Shown here piece by piece: positions 1 through 8,925 of a stretch of DNA of 64,000 nt. Made by a program: the position numbers and the translations under genes. Position 1 is the first letter of the stretch. Each line of letters opens with the position of its first letter. The notes below the pieces were generated by a model, which saw only the letters and a list, made by a program, of their open reading frames with translations, had not been told where the DNA came from and did not search any database. This stretch comes from Verrucomicrobiia bacterium (GTDB lineage: Bacteria > Verrucomicrobiota > Verrucomicrobiia > Verrucomicrobiales > DEV007), in contig JAUIAH010000003.1 in the NCBI GenBank assembly GCA_030425385.1, forward strand, positions 186,001-250,000, in the 5' to 3' direction.

Positions 1-1374
1 GGGCGGCCCATTGGCGTCTTGGGGGATTTGTCAGGACCCAAGGTGCGTGTGGGAGAAGTGGAAGAAGGTGGGGTGAAGCTAGAGAAGGGGCAACACGTGC
101 GATTCGTCAAGCCGACGACGCGGACGACCGCGCAGACGCCGGTGACATTCTCAACCACTTGTCCGGAAGTGCTGGACGAAATCCAGCCGGATGAGCCCAT
201 CTTGTTAGACGATGGCAGCGTTCGCTTGCGGTGCGTGTCCCGCGCGGGTGAGGGCGAGGATACCATTGTCACCGCAGTGGTGAATGTGGGCGGCGTGGTG
301 ACCTCGTCTAAGGGCATGAATCTGCCCAAGACCAACCTGACCTTGCCTGCCCTGACGGAATACGACCAGACCTGTCTTGAGTTTGCGGTGGAGAAGGGGT
401 TCGACTTTGTATCGCTCAGTTTCGTCCGCCATGCGGAAGATGTTCGAGCGATCAAGCAACGGCTGCGCGAGTTGGGAGCCCGGCCCCAGCCGGCACCGCC
501 GACATCCAAGGGTTCGCCTAGCGCTTTTGCTAGTTATGGATCCCAGAAGTTTATCCCGGTGGTGTCGAAGATAGAGAAGCCTCAGGCCATCGATGCTTTG
601 GAAGAGATAGTCTTTGAGACAGATGTGGTCATGGTGGCGCGGGGAGACCTTGGCGTTGAGATGGATCTGGCACAAGTGCCAGTGATTCAGAAAGAGATCA
701 TTGCTGAATGCAATAATCAAGGAAAGCCTGTCATTGTGGCCACACAGATGCTCCAGAGCATGATCGAATCTCCAACGGCGACGCGTGCGGAGGTGAGCGA
801 TGTTGCCAATGCTATTCTCGATGGTGCGGATGCCGTCATGCTGTCGGGAGAGACGGCCGTGGGCAAATATCCGGTCGAGGCGGTGAAGACACTGCGGGAA
901 GTCGGGCTCTACACGCATCAGAAGCGGCGCGAAGATCCCAATTTGCCGTGGTTGCCAGGCAAGCCGCGTGCTTCGAAATATCGGACGGCTGCATTAGCGC
1001 GCGGGGTGGGGGTTGTGTTGCAAGAGTTGGAGGCTCCGTTAGTAGCTTGCTGGTCGTCCTATGGAGGAGGCGCGAGTTACCTCTCTCAATTGCGTCTCCC
1101 GCTGCCGGTAGTCGCATTCAGTGCGGACCGCGCCGCCTTGCGTCGCATGTCTATCATGTTTGGTGTGTGGCCGGAGTGGCGGGAACTCCCGGATCAGACG
1201 ACGGATTTCATTCGAGAGACCGATGGATTTCTCTTGGAGAAAGGTTGGGTCGAGAAGGGTGACCCCATTGTGGTGGTGCTAGGTGTGCCCATCGGTCGCC
1301 CCGGCCTGACCAACGATTTGCGCATTCACTATGTCGGCGATGACGTTGACACCGCCCCCTATCATGAGGCCTAA
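1..1374 (+). CDS. pyk: pyruvate kinase, 5' end outside the window
   Basis: Pyruvate kinase transfers phosphate from phosphoenolpyruvate to ADP in the last step of glycolysis. The reading frame is open to the first base and already encodes the conserved block [14 protein letters not shown], so the true start lies upstream and the TTG at 19 is not a start. The substrate and Mg-binding stretch is complete: [15 protein letters not shown], then [12 protein letters not shown], then the [21 protein letters not shown] block and [15 protein letters not shown]. The C-terminal allosteric domain follows to the stop. Between the barrel strands near 480-540 there is an extra Pro/Ser-rich stretch of about 20 residues ([17 protein letters not shown]) that ordinary family members lack. 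Identity is seen directly; normal activity is inferred. A sulfatase gene starts 13 bases after the stop. Confidence 0.95.
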   Translation, partial: GRPIGVLGDLSGPKVRVGEVEEGGVKLEKGQHVRFVKPTTRTTAQTPVTFSTTCPEVLDEIQPDEPILLDDGSVRLRCVSRAGEGEDTIVTAVVNVGGVVTSSKGMNLPKTNLTLPALTEYDQTCLEFAVEKGFDFVSLSFVRHAEDVRAIKQRLRELGARPQPAPPTSKGSPSAFASYGSQKFIPVVSKIEKPQAIDALEEIVFETDVVMVARGDLGVEMDLAQVPVIQKEIIAECNNQGKPVIVATQMLQSMIESPTATRAEVSDVANAILDGADAVMLSGETAVGKYPVEAVKTLREVGLYTHQKRREDPNLPWLPGKPRASKYRTAALARGVGVVLQELEAPLVACWSSYGGGASYLSQLRLPLPVVAFSADRAALRRMSIMFGVWPEWRELPDQTTDFIRETDGFLLEKGWVEKGDPIVVVLGVPIGRPGLTNDLRIHYVGDDVDTAPYHEA

Positions 1375-1387
1375 TCCACACGATGCT

Positions 1388-2800
1388 ATGAAACTCACAT
1401 GCGCGCTTTCCTTTCTCTTGCTAGGCCTGTTCTCAGCGCTGGCGGATGATCATGAACCGGCCAAGCCCAACGTCATCTTCATCATGGCGGATGATCTTGG
1501 CTATGGGGATCTAGGGTGTTTCGGTCAGACGAAGATCAAGACGCCGCGCTTGGATCAGATGGCGGCGGAAGGCATGAAGCTGACACAGTTCTATGCGGGA
1601 GCCACGGTGTGCGCGCCGTCTCGTTGTGTGCTCATGACAGGGCAGCACACGGGGCGCTGCTGGGTGCGTGGGAATGCAGGAGCAGGCAACATTGAAAGTC
1701 AGGCCCTCCGAGATGAGGACAAGACGATCGCCGAAGTGTTCAAGGACGCAGGTTATGCGACGGCGCTCTTTGGGAAATGGGGGTTGGGAGAAAGCACCTC
1801 TCCAGGACATCCCAATAATCAAGGTTTCGATGTGTGTTATGGCTATCTTAATCAACACCACGCCCACAATTACTATCCTAGTTTCCTCTATCGGAACAAG
1901 GAACGGGTAGCCTTGCGAAACGTCCCCCAGTGGGAGAATGCCGAGCGTGGAGAAGGCTGGAGCATGGAGCGGGTCGACTACACGCACGACCTCATTCATG
2001 CAGAGGCGATGCAGTGGCTGTCTGAGAATCACGAGAAGCCTTTCTTTCTCTACCTTCCCTACACGATTCCCCACGCCAATAACGAGGGCACACGTGGCAC
2101 CGGTGATGGCCAAGAGGTGCCAGAGTATGGCATCTATGCCGACAAGCCTTGGCCGCGCCCAGATAAAGGTCAGGCCGCCATGATCACTCGGATGGATCGC
2201 GATATCGGTGTCTTGTTAGACCGGTTGAAGGAATACAAGATCGATGAGAAGACCCTCGTGATCTTCACTTCGGACAATGGTCCCCATCGTGAGGGGAACA
2301 ATGATCCAGAGTTCTTCGATGCCAATGGCCCGCTGCGGGGATTGAAACGGGCCCTCTTTGAAGGCGGGATTCGCGTGCCGACGATCGCGCGCTGGCCGGG
2401 ACGGATCGAGGCAGGTGCGGTTTCTGAGCACCAAGGGTATTTCGGCGACGTCATGGCCACTGTGTGCGCCCTCACAAAGCAACTGATGCCCAAGGATATC
2501 CAATCGATTAGCTTTCTTCCCACACTCCTTGGACAAGCGACTGAGCAGGAGCAGCATCCCTATCTCTATTGGGAATTCTACGAACAAGGAAGTCGGCAAG
2601 CCGTCCGCTTTGGGGATTGGAAGGCCATCCGCGAGCCGATGCACGATGGCAAGATGCAGCTCTATCACTTGGGCAAGGATATTGGCGAGGAGACGGACGT
2701 GGCCTCAGAACATCCTGACCTCGTCAAGAAAGCAGCGGCCTTCATGGACGAAGCGCACCGCCCTGATCCCAAGTGGCAGATTCGTGGGCGTCGTCGCTAA
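1388..2800 (+). CDS. exported type I sulfatase
   Basis: An arylsulfatase-type hydrolase that removes sulfate esters, probably from sulfated polysaccharide in the periplasm or outside the cell. The metal-binding start [17 protein letters not shown] is intact and the sulfatase signature [11 protein letters not shown] follows, with the cysteine that is converted to formylglycine at about residue 75 (codon at 1610). Second-half motifs [11 protein letters not shown] and the [21 protein letters not shown] block complete the alkaline-phosphatase-like fold. The start at 1388 is chosen because it places a signal peptide ([19 protein letters not shown]) at the N-terminus; longer frames begin inside pyk. 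No sulfatase-maturing enzyme lies in the window, so modification must come from elsewhere. The substrate cannot be read from the sequence. Confidence 0.9.
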   Translation: MKLTCALSFLLLGLFSALADDHEPAKPNVIFIMADDLGYGDLGCFGQTKIKTPRLDQMAAEGMKLTQFYAGATVCAPSRCVLMTGQHTGRCWVRGNAGAGNIESQALRDEDKTIAEVFKDAGYATALFGKWGLGESTSPGHPNNQGFDVCYGYLNQHHAHNYYPSFLYRNKERVALRNVPQWENAERGEGWSMERVDYTHDLIHAEAMQWLSENHEKPFFLYLPYTIPHANNEGTRGTGDGQEVPEYGIYADKPWPRPDKGQAAMITRMDRDIGVLLDRLKEYKIDEKTLVIFTSDNGPHREGNNDPEFFDANGPLRGLKRALFEGGIRVPTIARWPGRIEAGAVSEHQGYFGDVMATVCALTKQLMPKDIQSISFLPTLLGQATEQEQHPYLYWEFYEQGSRQAVRFGDWKAIREPMHDGKMQLYHLGKDIGEETDVASEHPDLVKKAAAFMDEAHRPDPKWQIRGRRR

Positions 2801-2825
2801 GAATGAATCGGTAAGGAAGGAATCG

Positions 2826-5372
2826 TTAGTCCAGTCCTGCAGGAGCGAGGCGAAAGAATCGCTGATCGGCATCGCGCAAATCCTCGGCGGGAATACGCCA
2901 TTGAGTGCCTGTCCTCACCGGACCTGGTGTTGTCCAGCGCTCCCAGTGGACAAGATCTTGGGAGGATTCTACATGCCAAGATCCCTGAAAGGGTAATTGG
3001 TCTGGGAGGGTGAGCATGAGGTCTCCTCGCGTTGTCGCCGAGACGTGCAGATGTTCTCTCCTCGACATGTGGTGACTTGGTAAGTCATCGGACCGCTGCA
3101 GCTGCTGGGTGGCGCCGCTGCCATCATAGTCGAACGAGAGGTCGCCAAGGGAGAAGGACCAGGTCTGTTGACCACTTTGAAAGGACGTTGGGATAGGATG
3201 TGCGGCCCGATTCACCAGATTGAGGACGACCTTGTCTATCGTCTCTTGGAAGCGCACCCGGACGGAACCGGCATCGCTCACGTGCTGGCCTCCGTAGACG
3301 CCACTGATCTGATTGGTGAAATCGCCAGTGAACGTGTTGCCCACGCGAATGAAGGCATTCCCTTCCTGAGAATAAGTGGGTGCCCCTTGAGGGGTACTCC
3401 CGAGAAAGGAGGTGAGTGTGAGGATGTCGAACGAATTGAATCCGTCAACTTCCTTGATGAGAGCATTGATCCCATTGAGTGCGAAGTTGAGGTTGCGGAC
3501 CGGTTGATCAAAAGTGATCGCCAATTGGTACTCTGTCTGATCGCCGATGGCGAGGGGGCTGTCACCTCCCCAGTAGCCCCACAATCCTAACACGATGTCA
3601 TTGGAGCCATTGCTCACCGTTTGCCAGGAGCCAAGAGGCAATGCGAGGGATTGGGGATCGCCCCAGCGATGAATTTCCCATTGGGAATACGAGAACCTAT
3701 CATTGCTCGTGGCAACATGGGTGAGGTCGAAGGTCGCGGTGACGCCGCCCTCGGTGGATCCCGCTTGATAGGTTGCCGGGCCATTGTTGAAGCCCGGCTT
3801 GATCAGCTGTCCTTGCCGAGGTGCCCACACGATTTCCGTCGCTACTCCCGGAAGAAATGATAGATCACCAATGGAGAAGGACCAATTCTGCAGACCTCCC
3901 TGAAACTGGGCCGGTTGCGGATGATCGGCTTCGCAGATGAATGTCAGGACCACTTTATCGAGCGCATCTGGGAAGCGTACCTCGACGGATCCGTCATCGG
4001 TCACATTGGGAAAACCGCCCCCAATCTGAACGGCGAAGTCTCCGGTCAACACGTTGCCCGTTTGGACGAAGCCCGTGCCTGCATCAGTGAACGTGGGCGC
4101 GACAGATCCAGCGGATCCTAACGAGCCGCTAACCGTCATGGTGTCGAAGGCATTGAAGCCGCCACTTAAGAGAGCGTTGATGGCATTCAGTTGGAAGCGC
4201 AGATCACTCACCGGCTGATCGAAGTTCATGGTGAGCCGGTAACTTGTCTGATCACCGATGGCCACAGGGGGAGCACCTGCTTCGCCCGTGGTGCCCCAGT
4301 ATCCCCAGAGGCCTAACACCACATCATTAAAGCCATTGGAAACGAGTTGCCAGGAACCGGGAGGATCCGTCACCAGCCCCGTCGGGTCTCCCCAGCGATC
4401 GATTTCCCACTGCGAATAACTGAACTTGTCGTCCGTCGTTCCCAAGCCCTCGAGGGTGAACTGAACCGTCACTTCGTCATCGTCGGAAGCGGCTTGGAAA
4501 GTTGCCGTGCTCTCGTCATAGCCAGGCTTCGTGAGCGTGCCTCGCTTCGATTCCCAACTGAGGGTGCTGCGGTTCTGAGCCGCAAGCGGTTCGAAGTTGA
4601 GGTCGCCCAAAGAGAAGGACCAGTTCTGCACGGCATCCTGGAAACTTCCCGCCTGAGGATGTTGGGCCTCACAGACGAACGAAAGGACGACGCGATCGAT
4701 GACCTGAGGGAAACTCACCAGGACGGACCCTTCATCGGAAGTACTCGTGATCCCCGTGTCATCGCCGATGGGTGCCGCGAAATCGCCCGTCAAGGTATCG
4801 CCCGAGCGGATGAATCCGTCTCCAGCATTGGCGTAAACGGGTGATGGTTGCCCCACGCCATCAAGAAAGGAGGAGAGCGTGACGCGGTCGAAGGCGTTGT
4901 TTCCGCCGTCCGTCACCAAGGCGTTGATCGCGTTCAGCTGGAACGTTAGGTCCTCGACCGGGCGTTCAAAGGCGATCTCGATTTCATAGGCAGTCTGTGC
5001 GCCAGCCGTCAGGGGAGAGCCCCCATTGCCCCAGTAGCCCCAGAAATCTAGGGACACCGCATTGGCAGCATTGCCTACCGATTGCCACGAGCCCGCTGGC
5101 GAACTCACGACGCCTTCCGGGTCACCCCAGCGATCGATCGACCACTTCGAGTAGGTGAAGAGCCCAGGTGAAGTCGCCACATGCGTCATCTTGAACGTCA
5201 GTTCCACGTCCTCCGCACTCATCACGCGGTAGACTGAGGGCCCATTGGTGAACCCTGCCTTGTCCAGGGAGCCTCGCTTGGGCGTCCACGCAACAGTGTC
5301 CCCCATTGCCGACCACATTCCGCCAGCGAGCGCCAGAACGGCTAGGATCAGGCTGGCAGAGGTTCTCGACAT
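2826..5372 (-). CDS. exported protein with three copies of an unrecognised ~240-residue domain
   Basis: I do not recognise the repeated domain. The start at 5372 gives a clear signal peptide (MSRTSASLILAVLALAGGMWSAMG). Three consecutive modules of about 240 residues follow. Each opens with a W-x-x-(K/R)-(R/Q)-G-x-L-x-K-x-G-(F/Y) block, continues with W-x-(I)-x-RWGDP, then GSWQ, LxxWGYWG, a strongly conserved NA(I)NAL motif, GDF, and closes with QxWSFSLGDL(N/S)F. The alternation of short hydrophobic strands suggests beta-sandwich folds. The last 80 residues form a separate tail with VESSQDLVHWERW and FFRLAP, resembling tails of three other exported proteins here. No catalytic motif is visible, so a structural or adhesive surface role is possible but unproven. 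It is convergent with the sulfatase, 25 bases away, and divergent from the phosphate transporter. Confidence 0.8.
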   Translation of the reverse strand: MSRTSASLILAVLALAGGMWSAMGDTVAWTPKRGSLDKAGFTNGPSVYRVMSAEDVELTFKMTHVATSPGLFTYSKWSIDRWGDPEGVVSSPAGSWQSVGNAANAVSLDFWGYWGNGGSPLTAGAQTAYEIEIAFERPVEDLTFQLNAINALVTDGGNNAFDRVTLSSFLDGVGQPSPVYANAGDGFIRSGDTLTGDFAAPIGDDTGITSTSDEGSVLVSFPQVIDRVVLSFVCEAQHPQAGSFQDAVQNWSFSLGDLNFEPLAAQNRSTLSWESKRGTLTKPGYDESTATFQAASDDDEVTVQFTLEGLGTTDDKFSYSQWEIDRWGDPTGLVTDPPGSWQLVSNGFNDVVLGLWGYWGTTGEAGAPPVAIGDQTSYRLTMNFDQPVSDLRFQLNAINALLSGGFNAFDTMTVSGSLGSAGSVAPTFTDAGTGFVQTGNVLTGDFAVQIGGGFPNVTDDGSVEVRFPDALDKVVLTFICEADHPQPAQFQGGLQNWSFSIGDLSFLPGVATEIVWAPRQGQLIKPGFNNGPATYQAGSTEGGVTATFDLTHVATSNDRFSYSQWEIHRWGDPQSLALPLGSWQTVSNGSNDIVLGLWGYWGGDSPLAIGDQTEYQLAITFDQPVRNLNFALNGINALIKEVDGFNSFDILTLTSFLGSTPQGAPTYSQEGNAFIRVGNTFTGDFTNQISGVYGGQHVSDAGSVRVRFQETIDKVVLNLVNRAAHPIPTSFQSGQQTWSFSLGDLSFDYDGSGATQQLQRSDDLPSHHMSRREHLHVSATTRGDLMLTLPDQLPFQGSWHVESSQDLVHWERWTTPGPVRTGTQWRIPAEDLRDADQRFFRLAPAGLD

Positions 5373-5430
5373 CGTGACGCACTGTTCCCCTGGTTTTCGG
5401 AATGGCAATCATCGTTAGGAATACGAGTTA

Positions 5431-5450
5431 GAATTATTATTATAATTGCT
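5431..5450. promoter_or_regulatory. AT-rich core of a divergent intergenic region
   Basis: The 241 bases between two divergent starts (5372 on minus, 5614 on plus) contain an AT-rich block unlike its surroundings. It includes TATAAT on the plus strand at 5441-5446 and the same hexamer on the minus strand at 5444-5439. A minus-strand -10 here would give the triplicated-domain gene a leader of about 60 bases. No convincing -35 boxes were found, so this is a weak promoter prediction based on composition and position. Confidence 0.3.
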
Positions 5451-5613
5451 AATATTTCGAGAGTTATTCAGAAGGCGAGTGAGGCAATTCCCTGGAATGT
5501 ACCGATACTGACAGGTTGGAGCTCTCCTAATGTCACGAAAACGTGACAAAGCATCACCCCGATCTGTGTCGAAATGCAGTATCCAACGACCAACCGATTC
5601 CTCGGTCGTACCT

Positions 5614-7338
5614 ATGAGCACTCTCTTCGCGATTCTCGAGATCCTTGGATGCCTTGGCGTCTTCCTCTTCGGCATGAAGGTCCTCAGTGAGGGGATCCAG
5701 CGGTCTGCTGGCGAGCGGATGCGGCAGATCATGGCGACGATGACGACGAATCGGGCTACAGGGGTATTCACGGGCTTCATCACCACCTGCCTCCTCCAGT
5801 CGTCCTCGGCTACGACCGTAATCGTGGTGAGTTTCGTCAATGCGAGTCTGTTGACGTTGGTGGAGTCGATCAGTGTGATCATGGGGGCGAATCTGGGAAC
5901 GACGATCACCGCATGGATCATTGCCGCGGTCGGAAAGTTCAGCCTTTCGAAGATTGCCATCCCTATCATCGGGATTGGCATGCCCATGATCTTCATTGGC
6001 AAGAACCGGACGAAAAGCATTGGGGAGATCCTCATTGGCTTTGGCCTCCTATTCTATGGACTCGGCCTTCTCAAAGGGGCTGTGCCCGATGTGAAGGGGA
6101 TGCTTGCCAGCAGCGATCCCGTCGTGAAAGCGCAAGCCGAGCAGTGGTTGAGCACGATCAAGAGCCTGAGCAACTACGGCTACGGGTCCATTCTGATCTT
6201 CCTCGCCATCGGTGTCGTCCTCACCTTGGTCGTCCAGTCTTCCTCTGCTGCCATGGCGATCACCGTGACCCTTGCGGTGCAGGGCTGGATTGGTTTCAAT
6301 GAATCATGCGCCATTGTGTTAGGAGAGAATATTGGAACGACCGTGACGGCGTGGTTGGCATCGCTCGGGGCCAATACGAATGCGAAACGTGCCGCTCGTG
6401 CCCATTTCCTCTTCAATATCATTGGGGTGATCTGGATGCTCGTCGTCTTCTACCTCTTCACCAAGGGGGTGCAGGCACTCGGGGAAAGCCTCCCCGAATC
6501 TTTCCGGACAGACAATCACACCTCCGATATCGGCTTCAATCTCGCCATCTTCCACACGAGCTTCAACTTGCTGAACATTGCGCTACTGGTCGGCTTTATC
6601 CCTTTGATCGCCAAGGTGGTGACCAAGTGGGTGAAGGATAAAGAGCCTACCGGTGACGGCCCACAACGTCTGCGGTATATCACGCAGCACATGATCGATG
6701 TGGGAGAATTGAACCTGCCCGAGGCAGAGAAATCGGTGAGGGAAATGGCTCATCTCAATCATGACATGCTTCGTGGTTTTAGACAGATGCTAGATGATCC
6801 AGGGGCTGATATCGCTGCCATCGTGGAGAATGGGCAGAAGCAGGAGGATGAAGCGGACCTCATGATGCATGACATCACGGACTATCTGGTTCGCTGCTCG
6901 ATTAACGAACTGAGCGACTCTCATTCAACCAAGATCACGGGGATGCTGCGGGTGGTTGCTGAGTTTGAAGAGATCTCTGATTGCGGATTCCGTCTCATGA
7001 AGCTTCTTCAGCGGAAATACAAGAAACAACATCCGATGCCAGCCGAGGTGGTCGATGGATTGAAGGCGCACACGGAAGCCGTTTATGAATTGATCGAATT
7101 CTGTGAACAGCACCTTTCCAAGCCGATCACGGCAGAGGACTTGAAGAAGGCTAAGGCGCTGGAAGACGCCATTGATGATCAGCGGCATCAGTTCAATCGC
7201 GCCGCGATGGTGCGTATGCAGGATGGAGGCGACATTCGCGCTGAGATGCTGAACATCGACCTATCAAATCAACTAGAGAAGATCGGGAATCATGCTCTCA
7301 ATGTCGTGGAAACGGCTCACGAAATGGCGATGGCCTGA
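5614..7338 (+). CDS. Na/phosphate cotransporter family protein with PhoU-like C-terminus
   Basis: An inner-membrane sodium/phosphate cotransporter-type protein of the NptA/YjbB kind. The two inverted PF02690-like halves are marked by the hallmark QSSSA motifs, LLQSSSATTVIVVS in the first and VVQSSSAAMAITVT in the second, each followed by a GxN(I/L)GTT block (GANLGTTITAW and GENIGTTVTAW). About eight hydrophobic segments precede a soluble tail of about 200 helical residues (from about 365) that resembles PhoU, typical of this subfamily. The start at 5614 is preferred because the longer frame adds a hydrophilic stretch ahead of the first membrane helix; no strong ribosome site decides it. Such proteins can import or export phosphate, and the direction cannot be decided here. 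No pst or phoB genes are nearby. Confidence 0.9.
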   Translation: MSTLFAILEILGCLGVFLFGMKVLSEGIQRSAGERMRQIMATMTTNRATGVFTGFITTCLLQSSSATTVIVVSFVNASLLTLVESISVIMGANLGTTITAWIIAAVGKFSLSKIAIPIIGIGMPMIFIGKNRTKSIGEILIGFGLLFYGLGLLKGAVPDVKGMLASSDPVVKAQAEQWLSTIKSLSNYGYGSILIFLAIGVVLTLVVQSSSAAMAITVTLAVQGWIGFNESCAIVLGENIGTTVTAWLASLGANTNAKRAARAHFLFNIIGVIWMLVVFYLFTKGVQALGESLPESFRTDNHTSDIGFNLAIFHTSFNLLNIALLVGFIPLIAKVVTKWVKDKEPTGDGPQRLRYITQHMIDVGELNLPEAEKSVREMAHLNHDMLRGFRQMLDDPGADIAAIVENGQKQEDEADLMMHDITDYLVRCSINELSDSHSTKITGMLRVVAEFEEISDCGFRLMKLLQRKYKKQHPMPAEVVDGLKAHTEAVYELIEFCEQHLSKPITAEDLKKAKALEDAIDDQRHQFNRAAMVRMQDGGDIRAEMLNIDLSNQLEKIGNHALNVVETAHEMAMA

Positions 7339-7344
7339 GGGGCT

Positions 7345-8925
7345 TCAATCCCCTGATGCTTGCTGTTGGAATTGCTTCCAGCGTGTTTCCCAGGCCTGTT
7401 GCAGTTCGGAGGCTTTGTTAGGAAAAGCGTCGGCGAGATTGTTTGTTTCCGAGCGATCTTTCGATAGGTCGTAGAGCTCCCAAGGATCGCCCTTGGCTGC
7501 CACCAGTTTCCATTGATCTGCGCGGTAGGCGCGATTGCCTTCGTGCAACCACCAGAGGGTGCGAGGCGCTGCCTCGGCCCCTCGGAGGCTTGGGAGGAGA
7601 CTTTGGCCTGGGCGTGGCGGTACGCTTTCGCCCTCTTCTTGGGTAATGTTAGCGAGCTCCAGGATGGTGGGAACGAGATCAATGACATGGCCGACTTGGT
7701 CGACGACTTGATGGGTCTTCTTAAGACCGGCAGGCCATGAGAGCAGGAAAGGAGTGGCAATGCCCCCTTCATGCACCCAGGTCTTGTGACGCCGAAAGGG
7801 GGTGTTGCACGCGGTGGACCAGCCGGGCCCAAGGCAAAGGTAGGAAGAGGCGGAACCAGGCGGGGCCTGAGGGTCATGCCCATCACTGCGGACCATGATC
7901 TCGGCGCTGGCACCATTGTCAGAAAGAAAGACAATCAACGTATCATCATAGGCACCCATCACCTTCAACTGATCCACAACGCGGCCAATCTCCCGATCCA
8001 TGCGATCGATCATGGCAGCGTGGAGCACCATCTTCGTTGATTGGAAAACTTGTTGGCGATCTGTCAGGTTTTCCCAAGGGAGTGGGCGGTTGACCTCGCT
8101 CGGACCGAGAATTTGTAGCGCTGTGGGGAAATGATAGGGTGGGCCGAGATCGCGTTCCACAGGGGATAGGGGAGTATTGGGAAAGAGGCCGTGGTGATGT
8201 TGCCGCGCACGTCGTTCGCGCCTGATCACTTCCCAACCCTTGTCATAGCGATTCTGATAGCGAGCGATGTCTTCCGGCAACGCGTGCAAGGGGAAGTGCG
8301 GGGCGGTGAAAGCGAGATAATGGAAGAAAGGTTGGTCGCGGTGAACTCTTGCGTGCTCTTGCAAGCAGGCCAAGGCGTGATCCGCAATGACGGTGGTGCC
8401 GTAGAAGTCGGTTCCCGGCTCGATCGGAGGGAGCTTCTTGTCATCGCGGTGGTGCACCTGTGGATGAAAGAAACGGCCTTGGTCCTTGAGGTAATAGGAC
8501 CGGTCAAACCCTTCAGCGATCGGCATGCCATCAAGGTGCCATTTGCCGGAATGATAGGATCGGTAGCCTGCTTCCTTGAGGAGGGTGGGCAGCAAGGGGG
8601 CCCAAGACGGACGCGTGCCGCTGCCTCCGCTGCGTACACCTGGAACGGTGTCGCGACGGATTTGCTGAGGGTAGTATCCTGTTAGGAGAGCTGCCCGAGT
8701 GGGCCAGCATCGGGCGGTGTTGTAGAACTGGGAAAAGCGCACCCCTTCCATGGCGAGGGCATCGAGGTGCGGGGTCGCAATTTCCCCTCCGTAGCAGCCG
8801 AGGTCAGAGAATCCCAGGTCATCCGCGAGAATGAGAAGGATGTTTGGTTTCTCTTGAGCCCCTGCCATCAGCAGGGTGAGAAGGAGGAAGAAGACGACGC
8901 GCATAAGGAGGTGGTTATGGAGCAT
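7345..8925 (-). CDS. exported type I sulfatase coupled to GH9
   Basis: A second formylglycine-type sulfatase, distinct from the one at 1388. The opening NILLILADDLGFSDLGCYGG binds metal, and the signature CWPTRAALLTGYYPQQ carries the cysteine at about residue 71 that becomes formylglycine. LIVFLSDNGASAE and the HEGGIATPFLLSWPAGL block follow. I chose the ATG at 8925 because it overlaps the upstream stop as TGATG, which implies translational coupling; an alternative ATG at 8904 gives a tidier signal peptide (MRVVFFLLLTLLMAGA). The product should be exported. Co-expression with a GH9 glycanase suggests joint attack on a sulfated or sulfate-decorated polysaccharide. The substrate is not determinable by eye. 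It is convergent with the phosphate transporter, six bases apart. Confidence 0.88.
   Translation of the reverse strand: MLHNHLLMRVVFFLLLTLLMAGAQEKPNILLILADDLGFSDLGCYGGEIATPHLDALAMEGVRFSQFYNTARCWPTRAALLTGYYPQQIRRDTVPGVRSGGSGTRPSWAPLLPTLLKEAGYRSYHSGKWHLDGMPIAEGFDRSYYLKDQGRFFHPQVHHRDDKKLPPIEPGTDFYGTTVIADHALACLQEHARVHRDQPFFHYLAFTAPHFPLHALPEDIARYQNRYDKGWEVIRRERRARQHHHGLFPNTPLSPVERDLGPPYHFPTALQILGPSEVNRPLPWENLTDRQQVFQSTKMVLHAAMIDRMDREIGRVVDQLKVMGAYDDTLIVFLSDNGASAEIMVRSDGHDPQAPPGSASSYLCLGPGWSTACNTPFRRHKTWVHEGGIATPFLLSWPAGLKKTHQVVDQVGHVIDLVPTILELANITQEEGESVPPRPGQSLLPSLRGAEAAPRTLWWLHEGNRAYRADQWKLVAAKGDPWELYDLSKDRSETNNLADAFPNKASELQQAWETRWKQFQQQASGD

Noticed and set aside
205-1117. Long antisense open frames over pyk
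   Set aside because: Mirror frames of a conserved gene in a GC-rich genome, without recognisable motifs.
7337-7354. AGGGG...CCCCT hairpin between the phosphate transporter and sulfatase stops
   Set aside because: Only five pairs with a seven-base loop and no T-run; too weak to call a terminator.
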